Shown: piece after piece, positions 1 through 6,088 of the stretch
How the letters are laid out: each line of letters opens with the position of its first letter
How positions within the stretch are numbered: position 1 is the stretch's first letter
NCBI GenBank assembly: GCA_023436745.1
Contig: JAEZHZ010000270.1
Location: 1 to 7,241, forward strand
Reading direction: 5' to 3'
From: Pseudomonadota bacterium
Lineage (GTDB): Bacteria; Pseudomonadota; Alphaproteobacteria; Rhizobiales; Devosiaceae
Length of the DNA: 7,241 bases
Notes under the pieces: model-generated
Told to the model about the DNA's origin: nothing
Seen by the model: the letters and a program-made list of their open reading frames with translations, nothing else
Databases searched by the model: none
Made by a program: the position numbers and the translations under genes

Positions 1-108
1 CGCATCGCCGACCAGCGTCTTTATGGCGCCAAGCAGTCCGGGCGCAATTGCTCGGCGGTGGTCCACGTCGCTGACCACCCCTTCGTCGAGCTTCGACAGA
101 TCGCCTGA
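1..108 (+). CDS. GGDEF domain protein (diguanylate cyclase), C-terminal fragment
   Basis: Frame 1 is open from the window edge to a TGA at 106-108 and gives the last 35 residues of a protein. The stretch ADQRLYGAKQSGRN matches the pattern that closes GGDEF domains (A-D-x-A-L-Y-x-A-K-x-x-G-R-N). GGDEF domains make the second messenger cyclic di-GMP from two GTP. The catalytic GG(D/E)EF loop and any sensor or EAL domain lie outside the window, so whether the enzyme is active and what it senses cannot be judged. About 20 residues follow the motif, so the GGDEF domain is the last domain. The gene converges on yebC with a hairpin between them. Confidence 0.8.
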   Translation, partial: RIADQRLYGAKQSGRNCSAVVHVADHPFVELRQIA

Positions 109-110
109 CG

Positions 111-143
111 AAAACACCGCGCCTCCCCTAGGAAGCGCGGTGT
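111..143 (-). terminator. Rho-independent terminator after yebC
   Basis: Bases 114-122 and 135-143 form a perfect 9-bp inverted repeat (ACACCGCGC / GCGCGGTGT) around a 12-nt loop. Read leftward, the stem is followed directly by T residues (the complement of AAAA at 111-114, one of which is in the stem) and lies 27 nt past the yebC stop. Read rightward there is no T run, so it should mainly end the yebC transcript, though the stem could also weakly stop the GGDEF transcript. The short T tract keeps confidence moderate. Confidence 0.7.
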
Positions 144-169
144 CATCATGTTCGTAGTGGTGTGGTGGC

Positions 170-916
170 TCAGCTTGCGAGCTTGGCGGCGTCTTCGTCG
201 CTCATGTCGAAGTTGGAGTAGACGTTCTGCACGTCGTCATCCTCTTCGAGCGTAGCGATGAGCTTCATCAGCGTCGCGCCCTTTTCCGCGTCGATCGGCG
301 TGGTGTTCTGCGGCCGCCAGATGGCCTTCACCGATTCTGCCTCGCCCAGCACCTTTTCGAGCGCGGCCGACACCTCGGCCATACCCTCGAAGGTGGTGTA
401 GATGTAGTGGAATTCCTCGTCGCTCTCGACATCGTCGGCGCCGGCCTCGATGGCCGCTTCCATGACCTTGTCTTCCGAACCAACGGAGACCGGGTAGGTG
501 ATTTCGCCGACGCGGTCGAACATGAAGCCGACCGAGTTCGTCTCACCAAGGGCGCCACCATTCTTGGAGAAGTAGGAGCGCACGTTGGAGGCGGTGCGGT
601 TGCGATTGTCCGTCAGCGTCTCGACGATGATCGCAACGCCACCCGGGCCATAGCCCTCGTAGCGGATTTCGTCATAGTTCTCGCCTTCGCCGCCCGACGC
701 CTTCTTGATGGCGCGGTCGATGTTGTCCTTGGGCATGGACTGAGCACGGGCGTTGGCGACGGCCAGGCGCAGACGGGCGTTGAACGCCGGATCCGGCATG
801 CCCATCTTCGCCGCTACCGTGATTTCACGGGCGAGCTTGGAAAAGACCTTCGAGCGCGCCGCATCGGACTTGCCTTTGCGGTGCATGATATTCTTGGCGT
901 GTGAATGGCCGGCCAT
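170..916 (-). CDS. yebC: YebC/PmpR/TACO1 family protein
   Basis: This encodes a complete 248-residue YebC-family protein of normal length. The N-terminus MAGHSHAKNIMHRKGKSDAA and the following KVFSKLAREITVAAKMG helix are near-invariant family signatures. NARLRLAVANARAQSMPKDN (residues 46-65), EGYGPGGVAIIVE and NRNRTASNVRSYFSKNGG are further hallmarks. The acidic C-terminus is usual. Family members were first described as DNA-binding regulators (PmpR-type). More recent work links YebC/TACO1 proteins to the ribosome and to translation of difficult, proline-rich stretches; which role applies here cannot be read from sequence. The start at 916 is supported by a GGAG at 923-926, six bases upstream. 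The gene lies 81 bp after the phosphoesterase gene and probably has its own promoter (961-990). Confidence 0.97.
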   Translation of the reverse strand: MAGHSHAKNIMHRKGKSDAARSKVFSKLAREITVAAKMGMPDPAFNARLRLAVANARAQSMPKDNIDRAIKKASGGEGENYDEIRYEGYGPGGVAIIVETLTDNRNRTASNVRSYFSKNGGALGETNSVGFMFDRVGEITYPVSVGSEDKVMEAAIEAGADDVESDEEFHYIYTTFEGMAEVSAALEKVLGEAESVKAIWRPQNTTPIDAEKGATLMKLIATLEEDDDVQNVYSNFDMSDEDAAKLAS

Positions 917-960
917 CGGTCACTCCGGTAGGGTTTGGCTGGGCTGAAGAATGGTGCGGC

Positions 961-990
961 CTTATAGGGCAAGACCCGCCCGATTGTGAA
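961..990 (-). promoter_or_regulatory. Candidate sigma70 promoter for yebC
   Basis: On the minus strand TTCACA (985-990, one mismatch to the TTGACA consensus) is followed after 18 bases by TATAAG (961-966, one mismatch to TATAAT). Transcription would start near 954, leaving a leader of about 38 nt before the yebC ATG. The -35 element lies in the loop of a 6-bp inverted repeat (977-982 with 992-997) just past the phosphoesterase coding region. It is called from sequence match alone. Confidence 0.5.
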
Positions 991-997
991 GCGGGCG

Positions 998-1813
998 CTA
1001 GAAGGCGGGCTCTGCCTGCGAGAGCACACCGCCGATCCGCACCGGCATGACCTTGGTCGTCAGCCCGGTCCGCGGGTCCGTCTCGATGGCCACCCCGCAC
1101 AGCGTCGCCTCCCCTTCCGCCGGGCTGAACCGGCCATTTGGGATGCCGGTGAGGAAACGATTGAGCGGCTCCTCCGCATCCACCCCGATGACCGAGTCGA
1201 AGTCCCCGCACATGCCGGCATCGGCCATCAGTGCCGTGCCGCCGCGCAGGATGCGGTGGTCGGACGTGGGAATATGGGTATGAGTCCCCACCACAAGGGT
1301 TACCCGGCCGTCGAGGAAATGCCCCATGCCCTGGATTTCGGACGTCGCTTCGGTGTGGAAATCGACTACGATGGCGTCGGCCTGCTCCCCGAGGGGACAG
1401 GCCGCCACCGCAGCTTCGACCGCACGGAAGGGATCATCGATCGGCGGCAGGAACACCCGGCCGAGCGCATTGACCACCAGAACCCGGTGCCCCCTGCGAC
1501 CCTCCACGAACATCGCGCCGCGCCCGGGCGTGCCGGCCGGCATGTTTATGGGCCTGACAAGGGTCGGTTCGCGCTCGATATAGCTCAGGGTATCGCGCTG
1601 ATCGAAGGCATGGTCGCCCAGGGTGACGATGTCGGCACCGGCCTCGCGCAGCATGTGGAAGTGCGGCTCGGTCAGCCCGCGCCCATGGCTGGCATTCTCG
1701 CCGTTCACCACGACGAAGTCGAAGCCGTGCCGCTCGACCAGCCCCGGCAGGCGCTCCGCCACCGCATCGCGGCCGGAGCGGCCAACCACATCACCCAGAA
1801 ACAGTAGCCTCAT
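998..1813 (-). CDS. YmdB-type metallophosphoesterase (TIGR00282 family)
   Basis: This 271-residue protein is full length for the YmdB/TIGR00282 family of calcineurin-like, two-metal phosphoesterases; characterised members hydrolyse 2',3'-cyclic nucleotides. The metal-site motifs appear in order: GDVVG (D8), NGEN (E39, N40), GDH (D67, H68), DFHTEATSE (H153) and GTHTHIP (H178, H180), then ADAGMCGDFDSVIG. The usual GNH asparagine is aspartate here (D67), and the ATSEK lysine is isoleucine. No signal peptide is visible, so it should be cytoplasmic. Its ATG overlaps the ygfA stop as ATGA (1810-1813), preceded by a GAGGA, which suggests translational coupling. It therefore belongs to the ssrS-ygfA transcript. 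The natural substrate in alphaproteobacteria is not established. Confidence 0.92.
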   Translation of the reverse strand: MRLLFLGDVVGRSGRDAVAERLPGLVERHGFDFVVVNGENASHGRGLTEPHFHMLREAGADIVTLGDHAFDQRDTLSYIEREPTLVRPINMPAGTPGRGAMFVEGRRGHRVLVVNALGRVFLPPIDDPFRAVEAAVAACPLGEQADAIVVDFHTEATSEIQGMGHFLDGRVTLVVGTHTHIPTSDHRILRGGTALMADAGMCGDFDSVIGVDAEEPLNRFLTGIPNGRFSPAEGEATLCGVAIETDPRTGLTTKVMPVRIGGVLSQAEPAF

Positions 1814-2397
1814 CTATCCTCGCCGAAAAACCGCACGCCCAGTTCCGTCACTACAGCGTCGAGCGGAACGTCGTGCGGCTCCCGGGGGATCGCGTCAAGT
1901 TCCTGTACGGAAAAAGCGAGGCCGATCAGCCGGGGCCGGCGCGGCAATTGCGCAAGCGTCCGGTCGTAATATCCCCCGCCATAGCCGAGGCGCGTGCCGG
2001 TCGCATCGAAGCCGAGCAGCGGCACAAGCACCACGTCAGGGGTCCGCCGCGGCGCGAGTTCGGACGGAGCGAGCGTACCGAACCCCGCCTCGTAAAGCGC
2101 GGTGCCCGGCTCCCATACACGCAGGTCGAGCGGCAGTCCCGGCCCTGCCACCACCGGCAGGATCACGGTCTGGCCGTTGTCCATCAGCCGGATCAGGATC
2201 GGCTGGCAGTCCACCTCGTCGCGGACGCTCCAGTAGGCTGCAACCGCGTCCTCTGGTTCAAGGCTGATGGCATCGAAAAAGTGCCGGCAGATCGCTGCCC
2301 CGGCCTCGGCATGCTCCTCAGGGGTCAGTGCCCCGCGCGCTGCCCGTGCCCTGCTTCGCAGCAGCGCCTTGGCTTCCTCGATTGCCGCGTCCGCCAT
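1810..2397 (-). CDS. ygfA: 5-formyltetrahydrofolate cyclo-ligase (MTHFS)
   Basis: This 195-residue protein matches 5-formyltetrahydrofolate cyclo-ligase, which uses ATP to convert 5-formyl-THF to 5,10-methenyl-THF and so returns a storage folate to one-carbon metabolism. The N-terminal helix (KALLRSRARAARGALTPEE, residues 10-28) is typical. The acidic RDEVDCQP segment (59-66) belongs to the substrate-binding region. The strongest signature is VPLLGFDATGTRLGYGGGYY (125-144), the family's glycine-rich ATP/phosphate-binding loop. EPHDVPLDAVVTE (173-185) closes the domain. The ATG at 2397 has only a weak purine-rich AAGAGAG upstream. It begins about 15 bases after the predicted 3' end of 6S RNA, the arrangement known from E. 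coli ssrS-ygfA, where both come from one transcript. The 3' end overlaps the phosphoesterase start by 4 bp. Confidence 0.96.
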   Translation of the reverse strand: MADAAIEEAKALLRSRARAARGALTPEEHAEAGAAICRHFFDAISLEPEDAVAAYWSVRDEVDCQPILIRLMDNGQTVILPVVAGPGLPLDLRVWEPGTALYEAGFGTLAPSELAPRRTPDVVLVPLLGFDATGTRLGYGGGYYDRTLAQLPRRPRLIGLAFSVQELDAIPREPHDVPLDAVVTELGVRFFGEDR

Positions 2398-2413
2398 CGC
2401 TCTCTTTCGGAAA

Positions 2414-2567
2414 TAAGGTGCCGCCCTGGCCGTGGGAGAATCGATCCCGGGAACCTACTCACGTAGGTGGGCGCCGTATGTCCGAGCCCACGGGCCCGGT
2501 CAGGGACAGCTCCCTTAAGATCGATTAAGGCCCCGGGGATATGTGTCTCCAACACGCACCGGGCAGC
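2414..2567 (-). ncRNA. ssrS: 6S RNA
   Basis: No coding gene fits the stretch between ygfA and the transglycosylase gene, but the minus strand folds like 6S RNA. A long closing stem pairs GCTGCCC (2561-2567) with GGGCGGC (2420-2426), then continues inward through GG/CC, CGTG/CACG and GGAG/CTCC with small bulges. A large central bubble follows. The apical arm includes a perfect GTGGGC/GCCCAC stem (2486-2491 with 2467-2472) and a small CCTAC-GTGA-GTAGG hairpin. AAGGGAGCTG and the closing-stem 3' side resemble alphaproteobacterial 6S RNAs as I remember them. The position directly upstream of ygfA is the conserved ssrS location. 6S RNA mimics an open promoter and sequesters sigma70 RNA polymerase in stationary phase. 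The length of about 155 nt is normal; the ends are estimated to a few bases. Confidence 0.88.
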
Positions 2568-2573
2568 GTCGTC

Positions 2574-2602
2574 AATATAGGCGCGTTGGACCGCGCGTGG
2601 AA
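2574..2602 (-). promoter_or_regulatory. Candidate promoter for 6S RNA and ygfA
   Basis: TATATT on the minus strand (2574-2579) lies seven bases before the G at 2567 that begins the closing stem, the correct distance for a -10 box. The -35 position 17 bases further up reads TTCCAC (2597-2602), a poor match. The call rests on the -10 box and its placement relative to the RNA structure. Confidence 0.5.
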
Positions 2603-2720
2603 GAGCGATCGCACGTCGGTTTCCAAGTACCGGCGGTCGGCCTCCTGTCGGGATCACGTCTTCGTGCCATGCGCCCGCCGCCCACCCCTCTCCGTGACCG
2701 CAATGTGCTAGTGTTTCCGA

Positions 2721-3638
2721 ATGCGTGTGCTGTCCGTCATGTTGGCCACGGTGGCCCTACTGCTCCAGCCGAGCGTCGTCAGAGCGGAGCAGGAAACGCA
2801 GGGTGACCGACAGAGGTGCTCTCCCCTCGCGACGGATCTTATCTGCATCGATGAGGAGAGTTATGTCGCAGACGTCTGCAGCGCCATTGAACGCACCGCC
2901 GCGCATCACGGCATTCCGAGGGAGTTTTTCGCCCGCCTCATCTGGCAGGAAAGCCGCTTCGATCACCAGGCCGTCAGCCCCGCCGGGGCGATGGGGATTG
3001 CTCAGTTCATGCCCTCGACAGCCGCGCTCCGCTCTCTCGCCGATCCGTTCGATCCCGCCGAGTCCCTGGTCCGCTCGGCCGAGTATCTCAGCTTCCTTGT
3101 GCGCAAGTTCGGCAATCTGGGGCTGGCCGCGGCTGCCTATAACGGCGGGGAGGGGCGGGTCGGACGCTATCTTGGCGGCTCCGGTGGCGTGGCGGCCGAA
3201 ACCCGGGCCTTCGTCTCCATCATCACAGGCCGGCCGATCGAGTATTGGCGCGGAGAGGACCCGGAGGAACTGGATTATGCGCTCCACCCGGAGCAGCCTT
3301 TCGCCGAGGCCTGCCAGAACATGGCGCAAGCCGTGCCCATGCCGGATTTCGGCCGCACCCCGGGCGAATGGCAGCCCTGGGGCGTCCTGATCTCCCAGAA
3401 CTTCTCAGCCGAGATCGTCCGCAACGCCTGGGAGCGGGAGCGCAGCGAGCATGAAGCCATCTTCGGCGAACACCCGATGCTGGTCATCACCGTGCGCAAC
3501 CTCAGCCTCGGCACCCGCCTTAGGTATTCGGCGCAGGTGGGCTTTCCCACCCGGCAGGAAGCTCAGGCGTTCTGCACGCGGCTGCTGGAAGCCGGCGGCA
3601 ACTGCATTGTCCAGCGCAACCGGGACAACTCACCCTAG
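2721..3638 (+). CDS. Secreted SLT lytic transglycosylase with C-terminal SPOR domain
   Basis: This 305-residue protein starts with a Sec signal peptide (about residues 1-22, MRVLSVMLATVALLLQPSVV then RA), so it acts in the periplasm. Residues about 48-165 are a soluble-lytic-transglycosylase (SLT) domain. It has the catalytic glutamate in WQESRF (E77), the GAMGIAQFMPST motif (89-100) and AYNGGEGRV (139-147). Such enzymes cleave the MurNAc-GlcNAc bond of peptidoglycan to give 1,6-anhydroMurNAc. Residues about 218-300 (PWGVLISQNFS to NCIVQRN, with C285 and C295) resemble a SPOR domain, which binds denuded glycan at the division septum. It could therefore be a septal cell-separation enzyme. A TAG four codons upstream fixes the start at 2721 or later. 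There is no clear Shine-Dalgarno sequence before it. It is divergent from 6S RNA and followed after 112 bp by the antiporter gene. Confidence 0.9.
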   Translation: MRVLSVMLATVALLLQPSVVRAEQETQGDRQRCSPLATDLICIDEESYVADVCSAIERTAAHHGIPREFFARLIWQESRFDHQAVSPAGAMGIAQFMPSTAALRSLADPFDPAESLVRSAEYLSFLVRKFGNLGLAAAAYNGGEGRVGRYLGGSGGVAAETRAFVSIITGRPIEYWRGEDPEELDYALHPEQPFAEACQNMAQAVPMPDFGRTPGEWQPWGVLISQNFSAEIVRNAWERERSEHEAIFGEHPMLVITVRNLSLGTRLRYSAQVGFPTRQEAQAFCTRLLEAGGNCIVQRNRDNSP

Positions 3639-3671
3639 ACCGCTCCGGGCGCTTGTGAACTGAATGGCGGT

Positions 3672-3706
3672 GCAGTTGTTCTGCGTGAAGACTGGGAAGC
3701 AACTGC
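3672..3706 (+). repeat. Inverted repeat in the leader of the antiporter gene
   Basis: GCAGTTG (3672-3678) and CAACTGC (3700-3706) are perfect complements. With one bulged base (3699) the stem extends by TTC/GAA to 10 pairs around a loop of about 14 nt. It lies 33 bp after the transglycosylase stop and 44 bp before the antiporter start. There is no T run after it, so it is not a standard terminator. It could be a leader hairpin, a protein site or chance. Confidence 0.3.
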
Positions 3707-3750
3707 GGCCGTAACCGGGGCGTCGACGCTCCAAGGCACGAGGAGCATCC

Positions 3751-5346
3751 GTGTTCGCCTACGTCCTCGTCGTGATCATCATTGCCATTGCCGTCAGCGC
3801 CATCGCCGAGCGGCGCGGCTTCCAGCCGGCCCTGATGGTCGCGAGCGTGGGCCTTGCGGCGTCGTACATACCCGGTATTCCCCACCTTGAACTCCCGCCG
3901 CAGGTCATACTCGGCATCATCCTGCCGCCGATCCTGTTCTCGGCGGCGCGCGACTTCAGTTTCGCCGAATTCCGCCGCCGCTCGCCCACCATCATCAACC
4001 TGGGAGTCCTGCTGGTCTTCGTGTCCACGGTAGCGGCAGCGGGCGCGGCCCTTCTGGTGCTCCCCGGCATGCTTCCGCTCGCCGCGCTGATACTCGGCGC
4101 TGCCATCGCCCCACCGGACGCCGTAACCGCCATCGCTGTCGGGCGACGCGCCGGCTTGCCCGTCGGGTTGATGACCGTCCTCAAGGGGGAGAGCCTCATC
4201 AACGATGCGGCCGCACTGACCATCTTTGCAGTGCTGGTCGCGATGGCAACCGGCACCCATGCCTTCATCGAGAACGTCCCGGTCTACTTCATCTACGTAG
4301 CTTCGGTGGGCATCCTCATCGGCTTTCTCGTCGGCACCCTGGCGCACCGGGCCAATAGGAGGCTGCAGAATCCTGAGCTTGCCTCGGCGCTGTTGGTGCT
4401 CGTGCCGTTTGTCGCCTACCTCGTGGCCGAGGAACTGCACGCGTCCGGAGTCTTGGCAGTGGTCGCGGCCGGGTTCACCGTCGGTCACCATGCCGTGCAG
4501 TCCGGCTACCGGCGCCGGCTGCAGGAGCAGGCCTTCTGGCGCACTGCCGACACACTGATCGAAGCCTTTGTCTTCGCCTATATCGGCCTGCAGTTGCGTT
4601 CCGTCATCACCGAGGCCGCCGAGGACGGATACAGGCTGTGGGACCTGTTGCTGGCAGCGGGCGCCATATTCGTCGCCATCGTTGCGGCACGGTTTGCCTG
4701 GGTCTTCGCGACCGCCGGGCTGACCGGCTGGCGTCAGCGCCGGAGGCCCCCCGCAGTTGCGCCTCTCGGCCGGTCCGAACTCATCGTGCTGTCCTTCGCC
4801 GGCATGCGCGGAGTGGTCACGCTGGCCGCCGCCGCCGGCACGCCTCTCATGGTCGGGGACGGTAGCGACTTCCCGGATCGCGAGGCGATCATCTCTCTGG
4901 CCTTCCTGGTGACCGTGATGACCTTGCTGGTTCAGGGTTTAACCCTGCCCTGCCTGATCAACCGGCTCCACCTCGATGATCAACACCATCGGCGCTTTGC
5001 CACCAACCAACGCGCCCGCGCCGAAGCCATGATCCGCGAGACGGCATTGGCGGTGCTCGCCAACTACCGCGTCAGCCATCCTACCGAGGCCGGACGCCAA
5101 CTGGCCGCAAAGATGGAGATGCGGCTACGCGCCGACGACCCCCGGATGGAGCAAGCCGGCGCGTTCGACCCGCAGGAGGCCGTGGCTCTCGGGCAGGTCC
5201 TGCTCACCGAGCGGCGCAACCGCCTGGTCCAGGCGAGGGACAACCTTGAACTCGACGACACGATCGTGCGCGAAATGCTGGAAAAACTCGATATCGAGCA
5301 GGCCTTCATGGACAGCGTCACGGCAGGTGACGACGGGCCGCCCTAG
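3751..5346 (+). CDS. Sodium/proton antiporter, CPA1 family
   Basis: This 531-residue inner-membrane protein is about two-thirds hydrophobic helices (residues 1-405) and ends in a charged cytoplasmic tail (about 408-531). Family motifs are present: APPDAVTAIAV (120-130, with D123, the counterpart of the PTDA motif), GESLINDAAAL (146-156, with the ion-binding N151-D152 pair) and FAGMRGVVTLAAA (349-361). An Asn-Asp pair is typical of electroneutral CPA1 exchangers (NhaP/YjcE/NHE type), which swap Na+ or K+ for H+ and support pH and salt homeostasis. The cation specificity cannot be read from sequence. The start is GTG at 3751, supported by AGGAG at 3741-3745 five bases upstream. The tail contains several acidic and basic helices and may be regulatory. 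The stop codon shares a CTAG with the stop of zapA on the other strand. Confidence 0.93.
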   Translation: MFAYVLVVIIIAIAVSAIAERRGFQPALMVASVGLAASYIPGIPHLELPPQVILGIILPPILFSAARDFSFAEFRRRSPTIINLGVLLVFVSTVAAAGAALLVLPGMLPLAALILGAAIAPPDAVTAIAVGRRAGLPVGLMTVLKGESLINDAAALTIFAVLVAMATGTHAFIENVPVYFIYVASVGILIGFLVGTLAHRANRRLQNPELASALLVLVPFVAYLVAEELHASGVLAVVAAGFTVGHHAVQSGYRRRLQEQAFWRTADTLIEAFVFAYIGLQLRSVITEAAEDGYRLWDLLLAAGAIFVAIVAARFAWVFATAGLTGWRQRRRPPAVAPLGRSELIVLSFAGMRGVVTLAAAAGTPLMVGDGSDFPDREAIISLAFLVTVMTLLVQGLTLPCLINRLHLDDQHHRRFATNQRARAEAMIRETALAVLANYRVSHPTEAGRQLAAKMEMRLRADDPRMEQAGAFDPQEAVALGQVLLTERRNRLVQARDNLELDDTIVREMLEKLDIEQAFMDSVTAGDDGPP

Positions 5347-5720
5347 GGCTGGGGCAATGGTGCAGAGGCGTCGAGCGCGTCGGCAACGCTCTCGATGGTG
5401 CGGGCTGCATTCGACAGCCGCTCGGCAAACTGCTGCTCCAGGGCCTCGTACTCGGTGGCGATCTCCTGTCCCGCCCGGGTCAGTTCGGCCACCTGTTCCT
5501 CGAGCGCGCGGATCCGGCGCTCCGCCTCCGAAAGTTCATCCAGAACGGCGATGCCGGCCATCACCGTCAGCCGGGTGTCGCCGATCTCGCCAACGGCGCC
5601 CTTCAGCCCCTCGACCTGATCGTTGAAGCGCTTGGCAAGGCCGATCAGGTGTTGCTGCTGGCCCTCCTCGCAGGCCATCCGGTAGCGTCGTCCGTTGATC
5701 TCGACATTGACTTCGGGCAT
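5343..5720 (-). CDS. zapA: Cell division protein ZapA
   Basis: This 125-residue protein is a ZapA homologue, a cytoplasmic factor that cross-links FtsZ filaments and stabilises the Z-ring. The N-terminal globular part (about 1-62) has the family pattern VNVEINGRRYRMACEEGQQQ, then IGDTRLTVMAGIAVLDEL. Residues about 62-115 form the coiled coil used for dimerisation and tetramerisation (LSEAERRIRALEEQVAELTR and on). The proline-rich tail is extra. The ATG at 5720 has a GGAG six bases upstream (5727-5730) and lies only 3 bp after the DUF4164 stop, so the two form an operon. In E. coli and many alphaproteobacteria zapA sits directly before 6S RNA; here two opposing genes lie between. No terminator hairpin with a T run is visible after its stop. 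Confidence 0.95.
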   Translation of the reverse strand: MPEVNVEINGRRYRMACEEGQQQHLIGLAKRFNDQVEGLKGAVGEIGDTRLTVMAGIAVLDELSEAERRIRALEEQVAELTRAGQEIATEYEALEQQFAERLSNAARTIESVADALDASAPLPQP

Positions 5721-5723
5721 CCG

Positions 5724-6011
5724 CTACTCCGCCTTGGCGAGGACGGCACGCACGGACTCCATGGCTTCGACGAGCCGGCGGGAGACTTCATGGGCGCTGT
5801 CGTCGAGCCGTTTTGCCCGGGCGGCAGTCTTGTCGAGCTCGGTTGCAAGTCGTGCACGCTCGTGCACGAGGCGCTGCGTATCGACCTCGATCCGCTGTTG
5901 TTGCCTGAGGCGCCCGCCGAGGTCACGCAGGCTCTGGTCGAGCCGGCCGAGTGCCCGGTCGAACCGCGCCGTCGCCGCCGTCAAGCCGTCTTCCAGTTCG
6001 CCCTGATCCAT
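5724..6011 (-). CDS. DUF4164 family small coiled-coil protein
   Basis: This encodes a 95-residue, highly charged, almost wholly helical protein that looks like one long coiled coil (ARFDRALGRLDQSLRDLGGR, then QQQRIEVDTQRLVHERARLA). The C-terminus, HEVSRRLVEAMESVRAVL, matches the ending I recognise from DUF4164 proteins next to zapA in rhizobia. Its function is unknown; the position suggests a link with the Z-ring, but that is inference. The frame is open to an ATG at 6089, which would add 26 residues. I prefer the ATG at 6011 (MDQGELEDG) because the 95-residue length fits the family and GGGCGAG lies upstream. In addition, the 6089 ATG has no ribosome site and overlaps the transketolase -35 box. 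No signal peptide is seen. I could not identify a clear promoter for this operon. Confidence 0.82.
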   Translation of the reverse strand: MDQGELEDGLTAATARFDRALGRLDQSLRDLGGRLRQQQRIEVDTQRLVHERARLATELDKTAARAKRLDDSAHEVSRRLVEAMESVRAVLAKAE

Positions 6012-6088
6012 TAGCACTCGCCCACGCGACTCCGCCGTTTCAGCCTGCCCCAGCACGCCCCGGTTTGCAACCACGACCGGCCGCGACA

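Noticed and set aside
986..1807. Long rightward open frame (273 codons) opposite the phosphoesterase gene
   Set aside because: It lies antisense to a well-recognised gene, has low-complexity Arg/Pro/His-rich composition and no family resemblance; such frames are common opposite GC-rich genes.
2325..2657. Leftward open frame spanning the ygfA start and the 6S RNA
   Set aside because: It overlaps ygfA in another frame, and the conserved signal here is RNA structure, not protein.
3639..3671. Possible terminator after the transglycosylase gene (ACCGC with GCGGT)
   Set aside because: Only five pairs around a 23-nt loop and no T run; too weak to call.
3520..4491. Leftward open frame (323 codons) opposite the transglycosylase end and antiporter
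   Set aside because: Extremely His/Asp/Gln/Arg-rich with no domain pattern, and antisense to two recognised genes.
4933..4947. Perfect 15-nt palindrome CAGGGTTTAACCCTG inside the antiporter gene
   Set aside because: It encodes part of an ordinary transmembrane segment (VQGLTLP). A 7-bp perfect palindrome around one base is expected by chance about once in 16 kb, so one in this window is unremarkable.
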